Shown here piece after piece: positions 49,969-57,839 of a stretch of DNA of 64,000 nt. The DNA is from Pseudarthrobacter sp. BIM B-2242. Its GTDB lineage: Bacteria > Actinomycetota > Actinomycetes > Actinomycetales > Micrococcaceae. Every line of letters begins with the position of its first letter. Positions within the stretch are counted from its first letter, which is position 1. The notes below the pieces were generated by a model. It saw only the letters and a list, made by a program, of their open reading frames with translations. It had not been told where the DNA came from and ran no database searches. The DNA lies in NCBI RefSeq assembly GCF_014764445.1, contig NZ_CP061722.1, positions 248,001 to 312,000 of the forward strand, given 5' to 3'. A program made the translations under genes and the position numbers.

Positions 49969-50862
49969 TCAGCCTCCTTGGTAGGACTTGATGAGCGACG
50001 TGATGACCAGTCCCCAGCCGTCGACGAGCACGAACAGCAGGATCTTGAACGGCAGCGATACCATCACCGGCGGGAGCATCATCATGCCCATCGACATCAG
50101 GACCGAGGAGGCGACGATGTCGATAATCAGGAACGGGATGAAGATGACGAAGCCAATGATGAACGCGGCCCGCAGCTCCGAAATCATGAACGCCGGAATC
50201 AGCGTGGTCAGCGGTACCGAGGCGAGGTCTTTCGGGTTCTCCTGCCCGGCTGCACGGGTCATCAGGGCGATGTCTTCCTGCCGGGTGTGGGCGCCCATGA
50301 ACGTCTGCAGCGGCTTGGACCCGGCTTCCATGGCGCCGGTGAAGTCCAGTTCGCCGTTCAGGTAGGGCTGGACGCCGATGTTGTTTATCTCGGTCAGGAC
50401 CGGACCCATGATGAAGAACGTCAGGAACAGTGCCAGGCCGGCGAGGACCTGGTTCGGCGGGACGTTCGGCAGGCCGATGGCGTTTCGGGCCATGGCCAGC
50501 ACGACGAAGATCTTCGTGAACGAGGTCATCATCAGCAACAGCGCCGGGGCGACCGAGAGCAGGGTGATCCCGACCAGCGTGGTCACCGCGGTGGAGGGCC
50601 TGCCGTCGGCGCCGTTGATGGTGATGGCGGCGCCCGGCGGCCCGTCGGTGGCTGGAGGGACGGGCTCGTCCGGGGCCGTGGGCTGGGTCGGGCCGAAGTT
50701 CGGGTTGTTCTGCTCCTGCGTGGTGGTCACACCGGGGTCAGGAGGAATCGGCTGGGCATTGGCTGTGCCCGCGATGCCGAGCATCAGGGCGGCCGCGGCC
50801 GTTACGGCCAGCAGCACCATCAGCAGGGCGCGGATGCCACGGCCGGAGCGCAGGGCGGTCAT
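49969..50862 (-). CDS. fliP: Flagellar export protein FliP
   Basis: 297 residues. Signal sequence at about 12-36 (LLMVLLAVTAAAALMLGIAG), then an extended Pro/Thr-rich linker and the FliP membrane core: LLMMTSFTKIFVVLAMARNA, FFIMGPVLTEINNIG, FIPFLIIDIVASSVLMSMG. Pentamer in the export channel. Overlaps fliO by 4 nt. Linker between signal and core is longer than in enterics. Confidence 0.94.
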   Translation of the reverse strand: MTALRSGRGIRALLMVLLAVTAAAALMLGIAGTANAQPIPPDPGVTTTQEQNNPNFGPTQPTAPDEPVPPATDGPPGAAITINGADGRPSTAVTTLVGITLLSVAPALLLMMTSFTKIFVVLAMARNAIGLPNVPPNQVLAGLALFLTFFIMGPVLTEINNIGVQPYLNGELDFTGAMEAGSKPLQTFMGAHTRQEDIALMTRAAGQENPKDLASVPLTTLIPAFMISELRAAFIIGFVIFIPFLIIDIVASSVLMSMGMMMLPPVMVSLPFKILLFVLVDGWGLVITSLIKSYQGG

Positions 50863-51323
50863 CGCGCCAGCCCCTTCTTCAGTGCCGCCCCGGCCTGCTT
50901 CCAGGTGGCGGGCGACAGGATGGAACCGGACAGCATCGAGGGTGCCAGCGGGGTGCCCAGCTCGACGCGGCGCAGAGGGGACAGTGCCGGTGCGGTGTCG
51001 GGGGTTGCGGCACCGGCCTGGGCGAGGGCTGCCGCAAAGGGGTCCGCCGCTGCTGCCGGGCCGGTGACGGCCGCGGGGGCGTCATCGGTGTGCAGGACGT
51101 TGACGGAGTGTTCCGTGACCCCGAGCAGGAATCGCTTGCCGCCGGTGTCCAGGACAACGACGGCGGCTTTGGAGCCGACGCCGCGCCGTGCAATGACGGT
51201 CAGCGGGTCCGCTGTCCCGCCGCGTGACTGGTGGTCGTTGACGCGCTTCTGGACGTACCAGAGCACGACGACGACCGCCCCGAGCGCGAGGATCACGCGC
51301 AGGGCGAGCATGAGGGTGTCCAT
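50859..51323 (-). CDS. fliO: Flagellar biosynthesis protein FliO
   Basis: 154 residues with one N-terminal helix (LMLALRVILALGAVVVVLWY) and a small beta domain (VVLDTGGKRFLLGVTEHSVN) like the FliO family, then a Pro/Ala-rich end. Assists FliP assembly. Starts right after the fliN stop (TAAATG). Confidence 0.85.
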   Translation of the reverse strand: MDTLMLALRVILALGAVVVVLWYVQKRVNDHQSRGGTADPLTVIARRGVGSKAAVVVLDTGGKRFLLGVTEHSVNVLHTDDAPAAVTGPAAAADPFAAALAQAGAATPDTAPALSPLRRVELGTPLAPSMLSGSILSPATWKQAGAALKKGLAR

Positions 51324-52031
51324 TTAGCCGACGCTCTCCGCCAAGTCGAGGATCTTGGTGATGCGTACGGCGTAATCGGAGTCGACCACGACGATCTCAC
51401 CGTGGGCGATGAGCCGGCCGTTGAGCAGCACGTCAGCGGGTGCCCCGGCGGAACGGTCGAGCTCCATGACGTTGCCGGGTTCGAGATCCAGGACATCGCG
51501 GACAGAGACTCGCTTGTGGCCGATGGCGACCGTGAGGCCCAGTTCCACGTTGTGGATGCGGCCGAGCTTGGCGTTGGACTCGGTGGCGGCGGTAGCCGGT
51601 GCGGAGGTCTTGACGGTGGCGCCCTGTTCCCGGACACGGATGGCGAACCAGCCGGCAGGGTTGCCGGCCGAGATCAGCTCGTAGACGGTCGCTTCGGCGT
51701 CCTTGAACAGCGCGGAGGCGTCCTCAATGCGGGACTCCCCCAGCACGCCGGCGCCGAGGACGGCCGTTGCTGATTCCAGGGCGGGGCGGAACACGTCGGC
51801 GGCGGAGACCAGCGGCGAGGCGTCGCCTCCGGCTTCCATCATGGAGGAGGTGTCCAGTAGGACGAGGGCGACGTCGGCGGAGACAGCCCCGACGAAGGTG
51901 GCGGTGACCGCTTCGCTGACCTTCCCGGCGACCGTGGAGCGGTCAGTAAGAATGTCACTGCCGTAGGGCAGCGGCGTGGGCAGCGCGTCGGTGAGTGCGG
52001 AAACGGCGGAAGCGTTCAGGGTGGCGGTCAT
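51324..52031 (-). CDS. fliN: Flagellar motor switch protein FliN (FliN/FliY-like)
   Basis: 235 residues. The last ~75 form the SpoA domain of the C-ring (HNVELGLTVAIGHKRVSVRD; DVLLNGRLIAHGEIVVVDSD). The ~140-residue N-terminal part resembles the FliY/CheC-like region (VALVLLDTSSMMEAG), so it is a FliY-type rather than a short FliN. Start overlaps fliM (ATGA). Confidence 0.9.
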   Translation of the reverse strand: MTATLNASAVSALTDALPTPLPYGSDILTDRSTVAGKVSEAVTATFVGAVSADVALVLLDTSSMMEAGGDASPLVSAADVFRPALESATAVLGAGVLGESRIEDASALFKDAEATVYELISAGNPAGWFAIRVREQGATVKTSAPATAATESNAKLGRIHNVELGLTVAIGHKRVSVRDVLDLEPGNVMELDRSAGAPADVLLNGRLIAHGEIVVVDSDYAVRITKILDLAESVG

Positions 52032-52918
52032 CGGGTCTTCTCCTCGGTGGTGACGATGTGGGCGGCCAGGCGGGAGCCGTTGGTGGCGCCGCTGGCTGTG
52101 GCGAGGCGGGTGCCGTCCACGGTGATGTTGAAGGGGCGGTGCTTAGGGTGCGGCAGTGGGATCACGTCGCCGACAGCGAGGTTGAGGACGTCGGCCGGGC
52201 GGACCTGGGCGGTTTCCAGCTGCATCGTCACGGTCACCGGGGTGTCCATGAGCTGTTCACGGATGAGGTCCTTGACGTTCTCGGGGCTTCCGGCCTGCAT
52301 CGCGGCACCCATCTGCGGGAGCAGTGACTCGGCGGGGAATGCCATTGACGCCGGGACGTTCAGGTCGCCGATCTGGAGGGTCAGCTCTGCGACGACCATC
52401 AGGGACGCGGGCGCTGCTGCCTGGGCGAACTGGGAGTTGTACTGGATGGATTCCAGGGTCACGGGCCCTGCCAGCAGTGTCCCGAAGGAGTACGGCAGGT
52501 CCGCGAGAGCGTCTTCCATCAGGTGCTTCACGAGCCCCTGCTCGATAAGGGTGAAGGGCCGGTCGGGTGTCGGCTGCCCGCCGTGGCCGCCCATCATGTG
52601 GGAGACCCAGCTCAGAGCCGCGGGGATCGGGAACTGCAGAACGGCGCGGGCTTCGGAGTCTTCCAGGGCACACAGGACCATCGCGGTGGTGGCCGGCAGC
52701 GCCGCGGTGTACTCCGCGTAGGTCTTGATGAGGACCGATTCGGACGTGATCCCGGTTTTCACCCGGACTTTGGCGGTGAGCTGGGTGCCCCACTGCCGGG
52801 CAAAGGTTTCGAACGCCATCTCCAGCACGCGGGAATGTTCACGCGCCAGTGTGGACGGCCTGCTGAAGTCGTAGGGCTCCACCTGAGGCGCCCGTTTTTC
52901 GTCAATAATTACCGGCAT
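52028..52918 (-). CDS. fliM: Flagellar motor switch protein FliM
   Basis: 296 residues. Middle CheC-like domain (AALPATTAMVLCALEDSEAR; LIEQGLVKHLMEDALADL) and C-terminal SpoA domain (RPADVLNLAVGDVIPLPHP). The N terminus is short, and the CheY-binding segment of enteric FliM (LSQxEIDALL) is not present; the protein begins MPVIIDEKRAPQVEPYDF. The start ATG overlaps the stop of a 14-codon frame by 1 nt (TGATG), which in turn starts 7 nt after a type-A promoter. Confidence 0.93.
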   Translation of the reverse strand: MPVIIDEKRAPQVEPYDFSRPSTLAREHSRVLEMAFETFARQWGTQLTAKVRVKTGITSESVLIKTYAEYTAALPATTAMVLCALEDSEARAVLQFPIPAALSWVSHMMGGHGGQPTPDRPFTLIEQGLVKHLMEDALADLPYSFGTLLAGPVTLESIQYNSQFAQAAAPASLMVVAELTLQIGDLNVPASMAFPAESLLPQMGAAMQAGSPENVKDLIREQLMDTPVTVTMQLETAQVRPADVLNLAVGDVIPLPHPKHRPFNITVDGTRLATASGATNGSRLAAHIVTTEEKTR

Positions 52919-52962
52919 CAGGCACTTTCATTCCAGGGGGCAGTACGTTGGGCAGGGGTCAT
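52918..52962 (-). CDS. Leaderless 14-residue leader peptide coupled to fliM
   Basis: MTPAQRTAPWNESA, then TGA overlapping the fliM ATG (TGATG). The ATG lies exactly 7 nt after a type-A promoter-like element, the same geometry as four other leaderless genes. fliM itself has no useful Shine-Dalgarno, so ribosomes would load on the peptide and restart at fliM. The peptide is too short for the usual gene finders. Confidence 0.55.
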   Translation of the reverse strand: MTPAQRTAPWNESA

Positions 52963-52969
52963 AAACCCC

Positions 52970-52999
52970 ATGTGTACGGTGCGGGCAAGATCCCTCACC
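52970..52999 (-). promoter_or_regulatory. 30-bp promoter-like element (type A) in front of the fliM operon
   Basis: Minus strand GGTGAG (52994-52999) and CCGTACACAT. It lies in the gap between motB and fliM and would start a second transcript for fliM to csrA. Confidence 0.7.
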
Positions 53000-53021
53000 G
53001 GTTAGTCCGGAGACGTCCGGA

Positions 53022-53819
53022 TTACACCCGGGCCGAGAGGACCTGCGGGATCAGTGCCCGGATCTGCTCGGGCTGGTCGGAAAGGACCACGACGTCCACG
53101 CGCCGGTTTTCCTGCATGTCCGCCTCGGTGAGGTTGTCATTGACCGAGCGGGCCGATCCGAAGCCGACAGCCATGATGCGCTCCGGCGCCACTCCCCCGG
53201 GCTCCACCAGGCGCCGCAGTACTGCGGTGGCCCGTGCGCTGGACAGCTCCCAGGTCGACGAGTACCCGGTGTAGGCGTCGGCGCAGTGGCCCTCCACGCT
53301 GATCTCCTCCTGAATGGGGGCGATCACGGGTGCGATGGTTTGCAGGATCCGGATGGTCTGATCCTGCAAGACCGGGCTGTCGGGGAGGAAGTAGGACTGG
53401 GAACCGACCAGTTTCGCGGTCAGGCCGCGCTGGTCGATCACGAATGACACCGTGCCGCCCAGGCCCTGGGCCTCCAGGTTGGCGTTCATCTGCTCTTTCA
53501 GGGCGGTCAGCTTGTCAACGGCCTGTTCGGCCAGCTGCAGGTCGGTGAAACCCTCGGCTTCCATGCCTACCTGCTCCGGCGGCACGACGACTCCCGTCGC
53601 GGTATCGACGTTGCCGGCCTCGACCACCCCGAAGCCTGTCGCCAGTGAGTTCTTGAGCTGCTCGTACTTGTTTTGGTCCACGGAGGACATGGCGAACAGA
53701 ACGATAAAGAGACACATCAGCACGGTGACCATGTCCATGTAGGAGGCCATCCACCGTTCGTCGACGTGGTGCTCCTCCATTCCTCCGCCGCCGCGGCCGC
53801 GCCTGCGGCCCCGGCTCAT
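53022..53819 (-). CDS. motB: Flagellar stator protein MotB
   Basis: 265 residues. One membrane helix with the proton-carrying Asp (SYMDMVTVLMCLFIVLFAMS, Asp29), a plug region, and a C-terminal OmpA-like peptidoglycan-binding domain (ISVEGHCADAYTGYSSTWEL; SSARATAVLRRL). Starts 4 nt into the motA stop overlap (ATGA). A Gly/Arg-rich N terminus (RGRRRGRGGGG) precedes the helix. Proton rather than sodium driven is inferred from the residues around Asp29. Confidence 0.94.
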   Translation of the reverse strand: MSRGRRRGRGGGGMEEHHVDERWMASYMDMVTVLMCLFIVLFAMSSVDQNKYEQLKNSLATGFGVVEAGNVDTATGVVVPPEQVGMEAEGFTDLQLAEQAVDKLTALKEQMNANLEAQGLGGTVSFVIDQRGLTAKLVGSQSYFLPDSPVLQDQTIRILQTIAPVIAPIQEEISVEGHCADAYTGYSSTWELSSARATAVLRRLVEPGGVAPERIMAVGFGSARSVNDNLTEADMQENRRVDVVVLSDQPEQIRALIPQVLSARV

Positions 53820-54652
53820 GCTGCCGCCTTCAGCTTCGGCTCAGACTTGCCGGAGCCCTTGCTGGAGCCTTTGCCGGAGGCCGAGCCGCCCTTGCCCTCC
53901 TTGAGCTTGTGCGGCGGGACCATGGACTTGAGGCGCTCCCGGAGCAGCAGGGGCTGCGAGCCGGCCTGGATGGCCAGCAGGCCTTCCATGACCAGGTTCA
54001 TCCGGTCCTGCTCCAGGTCGGAAATCTTGGCGATGCGGTCACCGATCGGCAGCCACATGAAGTTCGCCGACAGCAGGCCCCAGAGGGTGGCCACGAAGGC
54101 GGCGGCGATCATGTGTCCCAGTTCGGCAGGCTCGGAAAGGTTTTCCAGGACGTGTGTCAGGGACACGACGGTGCCGACAATGCCGATGGTGGGGGCGTAG
54201 CCGCCGAGGGTCTTGAAGAACTTGCTGGCGGTGTGGTCGGAGACCTTCTTGGCGTGGATTTCGTCTTCGAGCATCACGCGGAGGTCTTCACCGTCGGTGC
54301 CGTCGGCAATGTTTTGCAGTGCCAGCCGTGTGAACGAGTCCTTGCTGTCCTGTGCTTCGCCTTCGAGGGACAGGAGCCCCTCGCTGCGGGCCTTTTCGGC
54401 CAGGGAGACGAGCTCTTCAACGGTGTCCATCGGGTTCGCCGACTTGCCTTTGATGGCCGCCGGCACCGATTTGAAGGCGTGGAGTGTGTCTTTGAGCGTC
54501 GAACCGGCCAGGCCTACGGCCAGTGTCGCTCCGAAGACGAGGATCATCGGTGCCGGCAGCAGCAGGCTACTGACAGAGGCGCCCTCCATGTTGACCATGG
54601 CGTAGACGGCTCCGAAGGCGAGCAGGATACCGATGATTGTTGCTGGATCCAT
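53816..54652 (-). CDS. motA: Flagellar stator protein MotA
   Basis: 278 residues with four membrane helices and the cytosolic loop that meets FliG (LVSLAEKARSEGLLSLEGEA). The C terminus ends in a Lys/Gly/Ser-rich tail (KEGKGGSASGKGSSKGSGKS) not usual for MotA. 5 nt after flbD. Confidence 0.94.
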   Translation of the reverse strand: MDPATIIGILLAFGAVYAMVNMEGASVSSLLLPAPMILVFGATLAVGLAGSTLKDTLHAFKSVPAAIKGKSANPMDTVEELVSLAEKARSEGLLSLEGEAQDSKDSFTRLALQNIADGTDGEDLRVMLEDEIHAKKVSDHTASKFFKTLGGYAPTIGIVGTVVSLTHVLENLSEPAELGHMIAAAFVATLWGLLSANFMWLPIGDRIAKISDLEQDRMNLVMEGLLAIQAGSQPLLLRERLKSMVPPHKLKEGKGGSASGKGSSKGSGKSEPKLKAAA

Positions 54653-54657
54653 GGTGG

Positions 54658-54960
54658 TTACTTTCTGGAGTTCGTGTGGCCGGGCGCGCCGCGGCGGTCA
54701 TCGGCGGGGCGGACAACCGAGAGCGCCGGGGCGCCGGGGGTGGGTGCGGCGTACATCTCGCGCGCGAGGGAAATGACATAGGCCCGGTATCGGGCGATCC
54801 GGTCGTTAATCTCGGCTCTGGACTCGGCGACGATGTGGGTGGCGCCGTCGGCCATGTGGAGGGTCGTATCGGGGTTCTCGTCGATGCGCTCAATGAGGTC
54901 CGGGTTGATCGAGTAGGTGGGCGAGACGGCTCTGCGGTCCAACCGGGTCACATCGATCAT
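54658..54960 (-). CDS. flbD: FlbD family flagellar protein
   Basis: 100 residues. MIDVTRLDRRAVSPTYSINP and the following ERIDENPDTTLHMADG fit the FlbD family (usually 60-75 residues, sometimes DUF-named), a small protein between flgE and motA in many Gram-positive flagellar operons. Here a disordered tail of about 30 residues follows. Function in Gram-positives is unclear. Confidence 0.88.
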   Translation of the reverse strand: MIDVTRLDRRAVSPTYSINPDLIERIDENPDTTLHMADGATHIVAESRAEINDRIARYRAYVISLAREMYAAPTPGAPALSVVRPADDRRGAPGHTNSRK

Positions 54961-55049
54961 TCGGGTTCATCCTTGGTCATCGCGGGCGGAAATACCCGTC
55001 TCAATAACCGTCGTCGCCCGGGCAGGAGGCGTTAGCAGCCCGGCCCGGG

Positions 55050-55093
55050 CACGCAAAAGGCCCCGGTCCGCCGTGGCGGGGAATCCGGGGCCT
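55050..55093 (-). terminator. Terminator of the interposed lipoprotein gene
   Basis: On the minus strand AAGGCCCCGG pairs with CCGGGGCCTT and is followed by TTTGCG, with an inner hairpin (CCCGCC/GGCGGG) in the loop. It would stop most transcripts from flgE and the lipoprotein gene before flbD. Confidence 0.8.
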
Positions 55094-55109
55094 TGGTGAG
55101 CTGTGGTTT

Positions 55110-56114
55110 CTATCCGATCTTCGTCCAGGTGCCGCAGCGCTGTGACTCGAACCCTTCTCCCGGGTACACGGTCACCGTGACGCCGTCGGGCGCGAAGCCA
55201 ACGAAGTCGTTGGCGATGGTGCCGCCGCCGCCTGTGTTCCTGGACCAGTAGCAATCCTTGACCCCGGGCTTTGTCCGGTAGGTGCCTGGTTCCATGTCCT
55301 TACCGACGACCTTGGTCCCGTCGAACACCTTCACAGCGGTCAGTGCCTCCCGCAGCACACCCGCATGCGGTGCGTCAGGACAGACTGACAGCGCACCCTC
55401 AATGTCCGCCCTGCGCCAATCCATCCTGGCCACGAACTGGTCGGGGAAATCAGGTGAGATTTTCGCGCACATCAGCATGATCTTGCCGACGGTGGCGGTC
55501 GGCAGGCTCACATCGCCGCCCTTGGAGGCGATGAGGTCGATCAGCGCCTGCTCGGAGGCGAAAAGCGGCTGCTTGGTGGAGGGATGCTTACGGTCGATTT
55601 CCACCGAGCAGGTGGCGGACCCGGCGTAATACTTGCTGGTCCATACCTCCTGGTGGGAGCGGAGCGTCGGCGCGCTGGCGTCGTAGCTGCCGCACTTGTA
55701 TGTGTACCGGGATTTCAGCATGGCGGCCTCATTGGCTGCAATGTTCATTGAACGCTGGTCCTCTTCGCTGCGGTTCACGTTGATACGTGCGGATTCCTCC
55801 GTGGTGGAAACCCCCGCGCCGGGATCCGAAGAGACAGCCAGGACATCATTTCCTGGATTCAGGGTGACCCATTTCTTCCCGTCCGGACCGATGGGAACGG
55901 TCGTGCGAAAGCCCATGCTGGTGAGCGCTTTGCTTGCGTCCGGGTAGGGTTTGCCGGCAACGTCGGGAACAACCTTCGGCGGCTTGGCAGTCGGTGTTGC
56001 GCTGGTGGCTTCCGAGGCGCCGGATGTCGGTGAATCGGCAGACCCTCCGGACCCGCAGGCGGTTAGAGCGGCTAAGAGTGTTGCTGCCAGTACGGCAGGG
56101 ATGTAGAGCTTCAT
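55110..56114 (-). CDS. Lipoprotein with a PASTA-like domain, inside the flagellar series
   Basis: 334 residues. Signal and lipobox (MKLYIPAVLAATLLAALTAC), a Ser/Thr/Pro linker, then KVVPDVAGKPYPDASKALTS and DPGAGVSTTEESARINV, the pattern of a PASTA domain, which binds peptidoglycan or muropeptides. The C-terminal domain repeats DGTKVVGKDMEPGTYRT and is Cys-containing (DCYWSR, QRCGTW). Such proteins often sense the wall. It lies between flgE and flbD, which are normally neighbours, and carries its own terminator, so it looks like an insertion into the flagellar operon. GGGGGAC precedes the ATG. Confidence 0.75.
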   Translation of the reverse strand: MKLYIPAVLAATLLAALTACGSGGSADSPTSGASEATSATPTAKPPKVVPDVAGKPYPDASKALTSMGFRTTVPIGPDGKKWVTLNPGNDVLAVSSDPGAGVSTTEESARINVNRSEEDQRSMNIAANEAAMLKSRYTYKCGSYDASAPTLRSHQEVWTSKYYAGSATCSVEIDRKHPSTKQPLFASEQALIDLIASKGGDVSLPTATVGKIMLMCAKISPDFPDQFVARMDWRRADIEGALSVCPDAPHAGVLREALTAVKVFDGTKVVGKDMEPGTYRTKPGVKDCYWSRNTGGGGTIANDFVGFAPDGVTVTVYPGEGFESQRCGTWTKIG

Positions 56115-56204
56115 GTCCCCCAACTTCAAAAACTCATCGTTATCGAACGCCCGCAGGCGGTGGAGAGGCTCATTGTCAGCGTGAGTGGCATGGAGTCTCC
56201 TGAG

Positions 56205-56531
56205 ATGCAGACTACCTACGTTTTCTTCGGCGGACCGCTTCATAGCCAGCAAAAGACCCTCGAAGAATCAGAATTGCCGTTGCGAGTCTCCGGCGGCGTG
56301 TATCGAACCACAGGCGGAGGGCACAACGTGGCCAGTGTTCCGACCGCCTACACACTGCTGTTCTGGCCGGACAGGGAAGTCCTGGCTCAGCCTGGTGACC
56401 CGATCTCGGCCGGTGAGGCCTTCCGCTGGACGAGGACCATGTCGGTGATTGCAGCAGCACCCACGCCGATGACAGTGGGGCTTTCATTGCGTTCTGTGTC
56501 CTCGATGACGGCCACGCCGGCAAACACGTAG
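56205..56531 (+). CDS. Possible small gene, weak (108 aa)
   Basis: MQTTYVFFGGPLHSQQKTLE and a later FWPDREVLAQPGDP look protein-like and resemble phage- or plasmid-type small proteins with an N-terminal GGPLxxQ pattern. The second half loses this quality and overlaps a minus-strand frame, so the gene may be truncated or frameshifted. GGAG lies upstream of the ATG. Confidence 0.35.
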   Translation: MQTTYVFFGGPLHSQQKTLEESELPLRVSGGVYRTTGGGHNVASVPTAYTLLFWPDREVLAQPGDPISAGEAFRWTRTMSVIAAAPTPMTVGLSLRSVSSMTATPANT

Positions 56532-56578
56532 CTTCCAATGGCGAGGAAATTGTCGCTATCTGGGACTGATCCCGCCAT
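56387..56578 (-). CDS. Possible small gene, weak (63 aa)
   Basis: FLAIGSYVFAGVAVIEDTER and VIGVGAAAITDMVLVQRKAS have a regular hydrophobic pattern suggestive of two short membrane segments. It starts 61 nt after the flgE stop in the same direction. No Shine-Dalgarno is convincing. It may be a remnant of the inserted segment. Confidence 0.3.
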   Translation of the reverse strand: MAGSVPDSDNFLAIGSYVFAGVAVIEDTERNESPTVIGVGAAAITDMVLVQRKASPAEIGSPG

Positions 56579-56638
56579 TGACGATGAAGGAGGCCCCGGA
56601 CAAGTTCTGTCCAGGGCCTCCCGGCTGGCTTAGTGGTT

Positions 56639-57814
56639 CTAGCGCTTCAGGTCCACCAGTTCCTGCAGGACCTGGTCCGAGGTGGTGATGATGCGGGCGT
56701 TGGCCTGGAAGCCGCGCTGGGCGACGATTAGGTTGGTGAACTCCTGGGACAGGTCCACGTTCGACATTTCCAGGGAGCCGGAGCTGATGTCTCCGAAGCC
56801 GGCCGCCCCGGCAGCACCGAGGACTGCGTCGCCGGAGTTGGCAGAGACCCGGTACCCGGAGTTGCCGGCCTTTTCCAGGCCGCCGGGGTTGGTGAACTTG
56901 GCCAGGGCAACCTGGCCGACCGGCTGCTTCGTGCCGTTGCTGAACGAGCCCATGATGGTGCCGTCGCTGCCGATGGAGAACGATTCGAGGGTGCCTGCAG
57001 CGGTTCCGTCCTGGCCGTCGATGGTCACCGAAGTCATGCCGGTGTAACCGGTGACCCTGGACAGGTCCACGTTGACGCCGCCGACGTTCAGGGCGGCGGG
57101 GCCGGCGAGGGTGCCGTTGTTGAAGGCCAGGGTGGCCGTTCCGGTGTTGCCTGCCGCGTCGGTGCCGCTGACGTCCCAGCCGCCGCCGGCGTTGCGGGTG
57201 AACGCCAGGTTCAGCGGGGCTGCGTTGCCGGTGGCGTCGTAGACGCTGATCTGGCGGTTCAGGGTCGCCCCTGCCGCGCTCTCACCCGGGAGGTTGCCCG
57301 AAACGGTCGCCGTGGTGGTGGCCCGCGCCGGCGCCAGTGCCGTTGAAGAGACGGTGATGTCCCCGGTCGCGCCTCCTGCGTTGACGACACCATTGGCCGC
57401 CGACCAGCCCTGCAGGGTGGCACCGCTCGGCGTGACCAGGCGGCCGGACGCGTCCAGGCTGAAGGAGCCCTCGCGGGTGTAGAGCTGCTCACCGCCGGCG
57501 TTGACGGCGAAGAACCCGTCACCGGCGATCATCATGTCGGTGGACTTGCCGGTCGCCTGCGCGGAGCCCTGGTTGAAGTTCGTGGAGATGCCAGCGACCT
57601 GCACGCCGAGGCCGACCTGGGCGGGGTTGCTGCCGCCTGCGGCGCCGCCCGGCGCGCTGGCTCCCTTGGTCAGCTGGGAGAGGGTGTCCTCGAACTGGAC
57701 GGAGGAGGACTTGAACCCGGCGGTGTTGACGTTGGCGATGTTGTTGCCGGTGACGTCAAGCATGGTCTGGTGGGAGCGGAGGCCGGAAATACCGGAGTAC
57801 AGGGAGCGAAGCAT
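56639..57814 (-). CDS. flgE: Flagellar hook protein FlgE
   Basis: 391 residues. N-terminal rod-hook motif (LRSLYSGISGLRSHQTMLDV; TGNNIANVNTAGFKSSSV) and C-terminal LSQEFTNLIVAQRGFQANAR, both needed for axial assembly. Hook subunit. 25 nt after flgD. Confidence 0.95.
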   Translation of the reverse strand: MLRSLYSGISGLRSHQTMLDVTGNNIANVNTAGFKSSSVQFEDTLSQLTKGASAPGGAAGGSNPAQVGLGVQVAGISTNFNQGSAQATGKSTDMMIAGDGFFAVNAGGEQLYTREGSFSLDASGRLVTPSGATLQGWSAANGVVNAGGATGDITVSSTALAPARATTTATVSGNLPGESAAGATLNRQISVYDATGNAAPLNLAFTRNAGGGWDVSGTDAAGNTGTATLAFNNGTLAGPAALNVGGVNVDLSRVTGYTGMTSVTIDGQDGTAAGTLESFSIGSDGTIMGSFSNGTKQPVGQVALAKFTNPGGLEKAGNSGYRVSANSGDAVLGAAGAAGFGDISSGSLEMSNVDLSQEFTNLIVAQRGFQANARIITTSDQVLQELVDLKR

Positions 57815-57839
57815 GGGCGGAGCCTTTCGGTGGGGTGGG

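Larger units (their letters stand above)
56115..56638. other. 524-nt gap between lipoprotein gene and flgE, with small unclear frames
   Basis: This gap is larger than any other in the flagellar series and its codon texture is uneven. It holds a plus-strand frame (56205-56531) and an overlapping minus-strand frame (56387-56578). A short hairpin-like CCAGGGCCTCCCGGC/GGAGGCCCCGG pair lies at about 56588-56620, just after flgE on the minus strand, and could end the upstream flagellar transcript. No type-A element or pilus box was found here. Confidence 0.45.

Noticed and set aside
55700..55729. CGGTACACAT on the minus strand inside the lipoprotein gene
   Set aside because: The other end of the 30-nt window reads AGGCCG instead of GGKGAG, and it lies inside a coding region.
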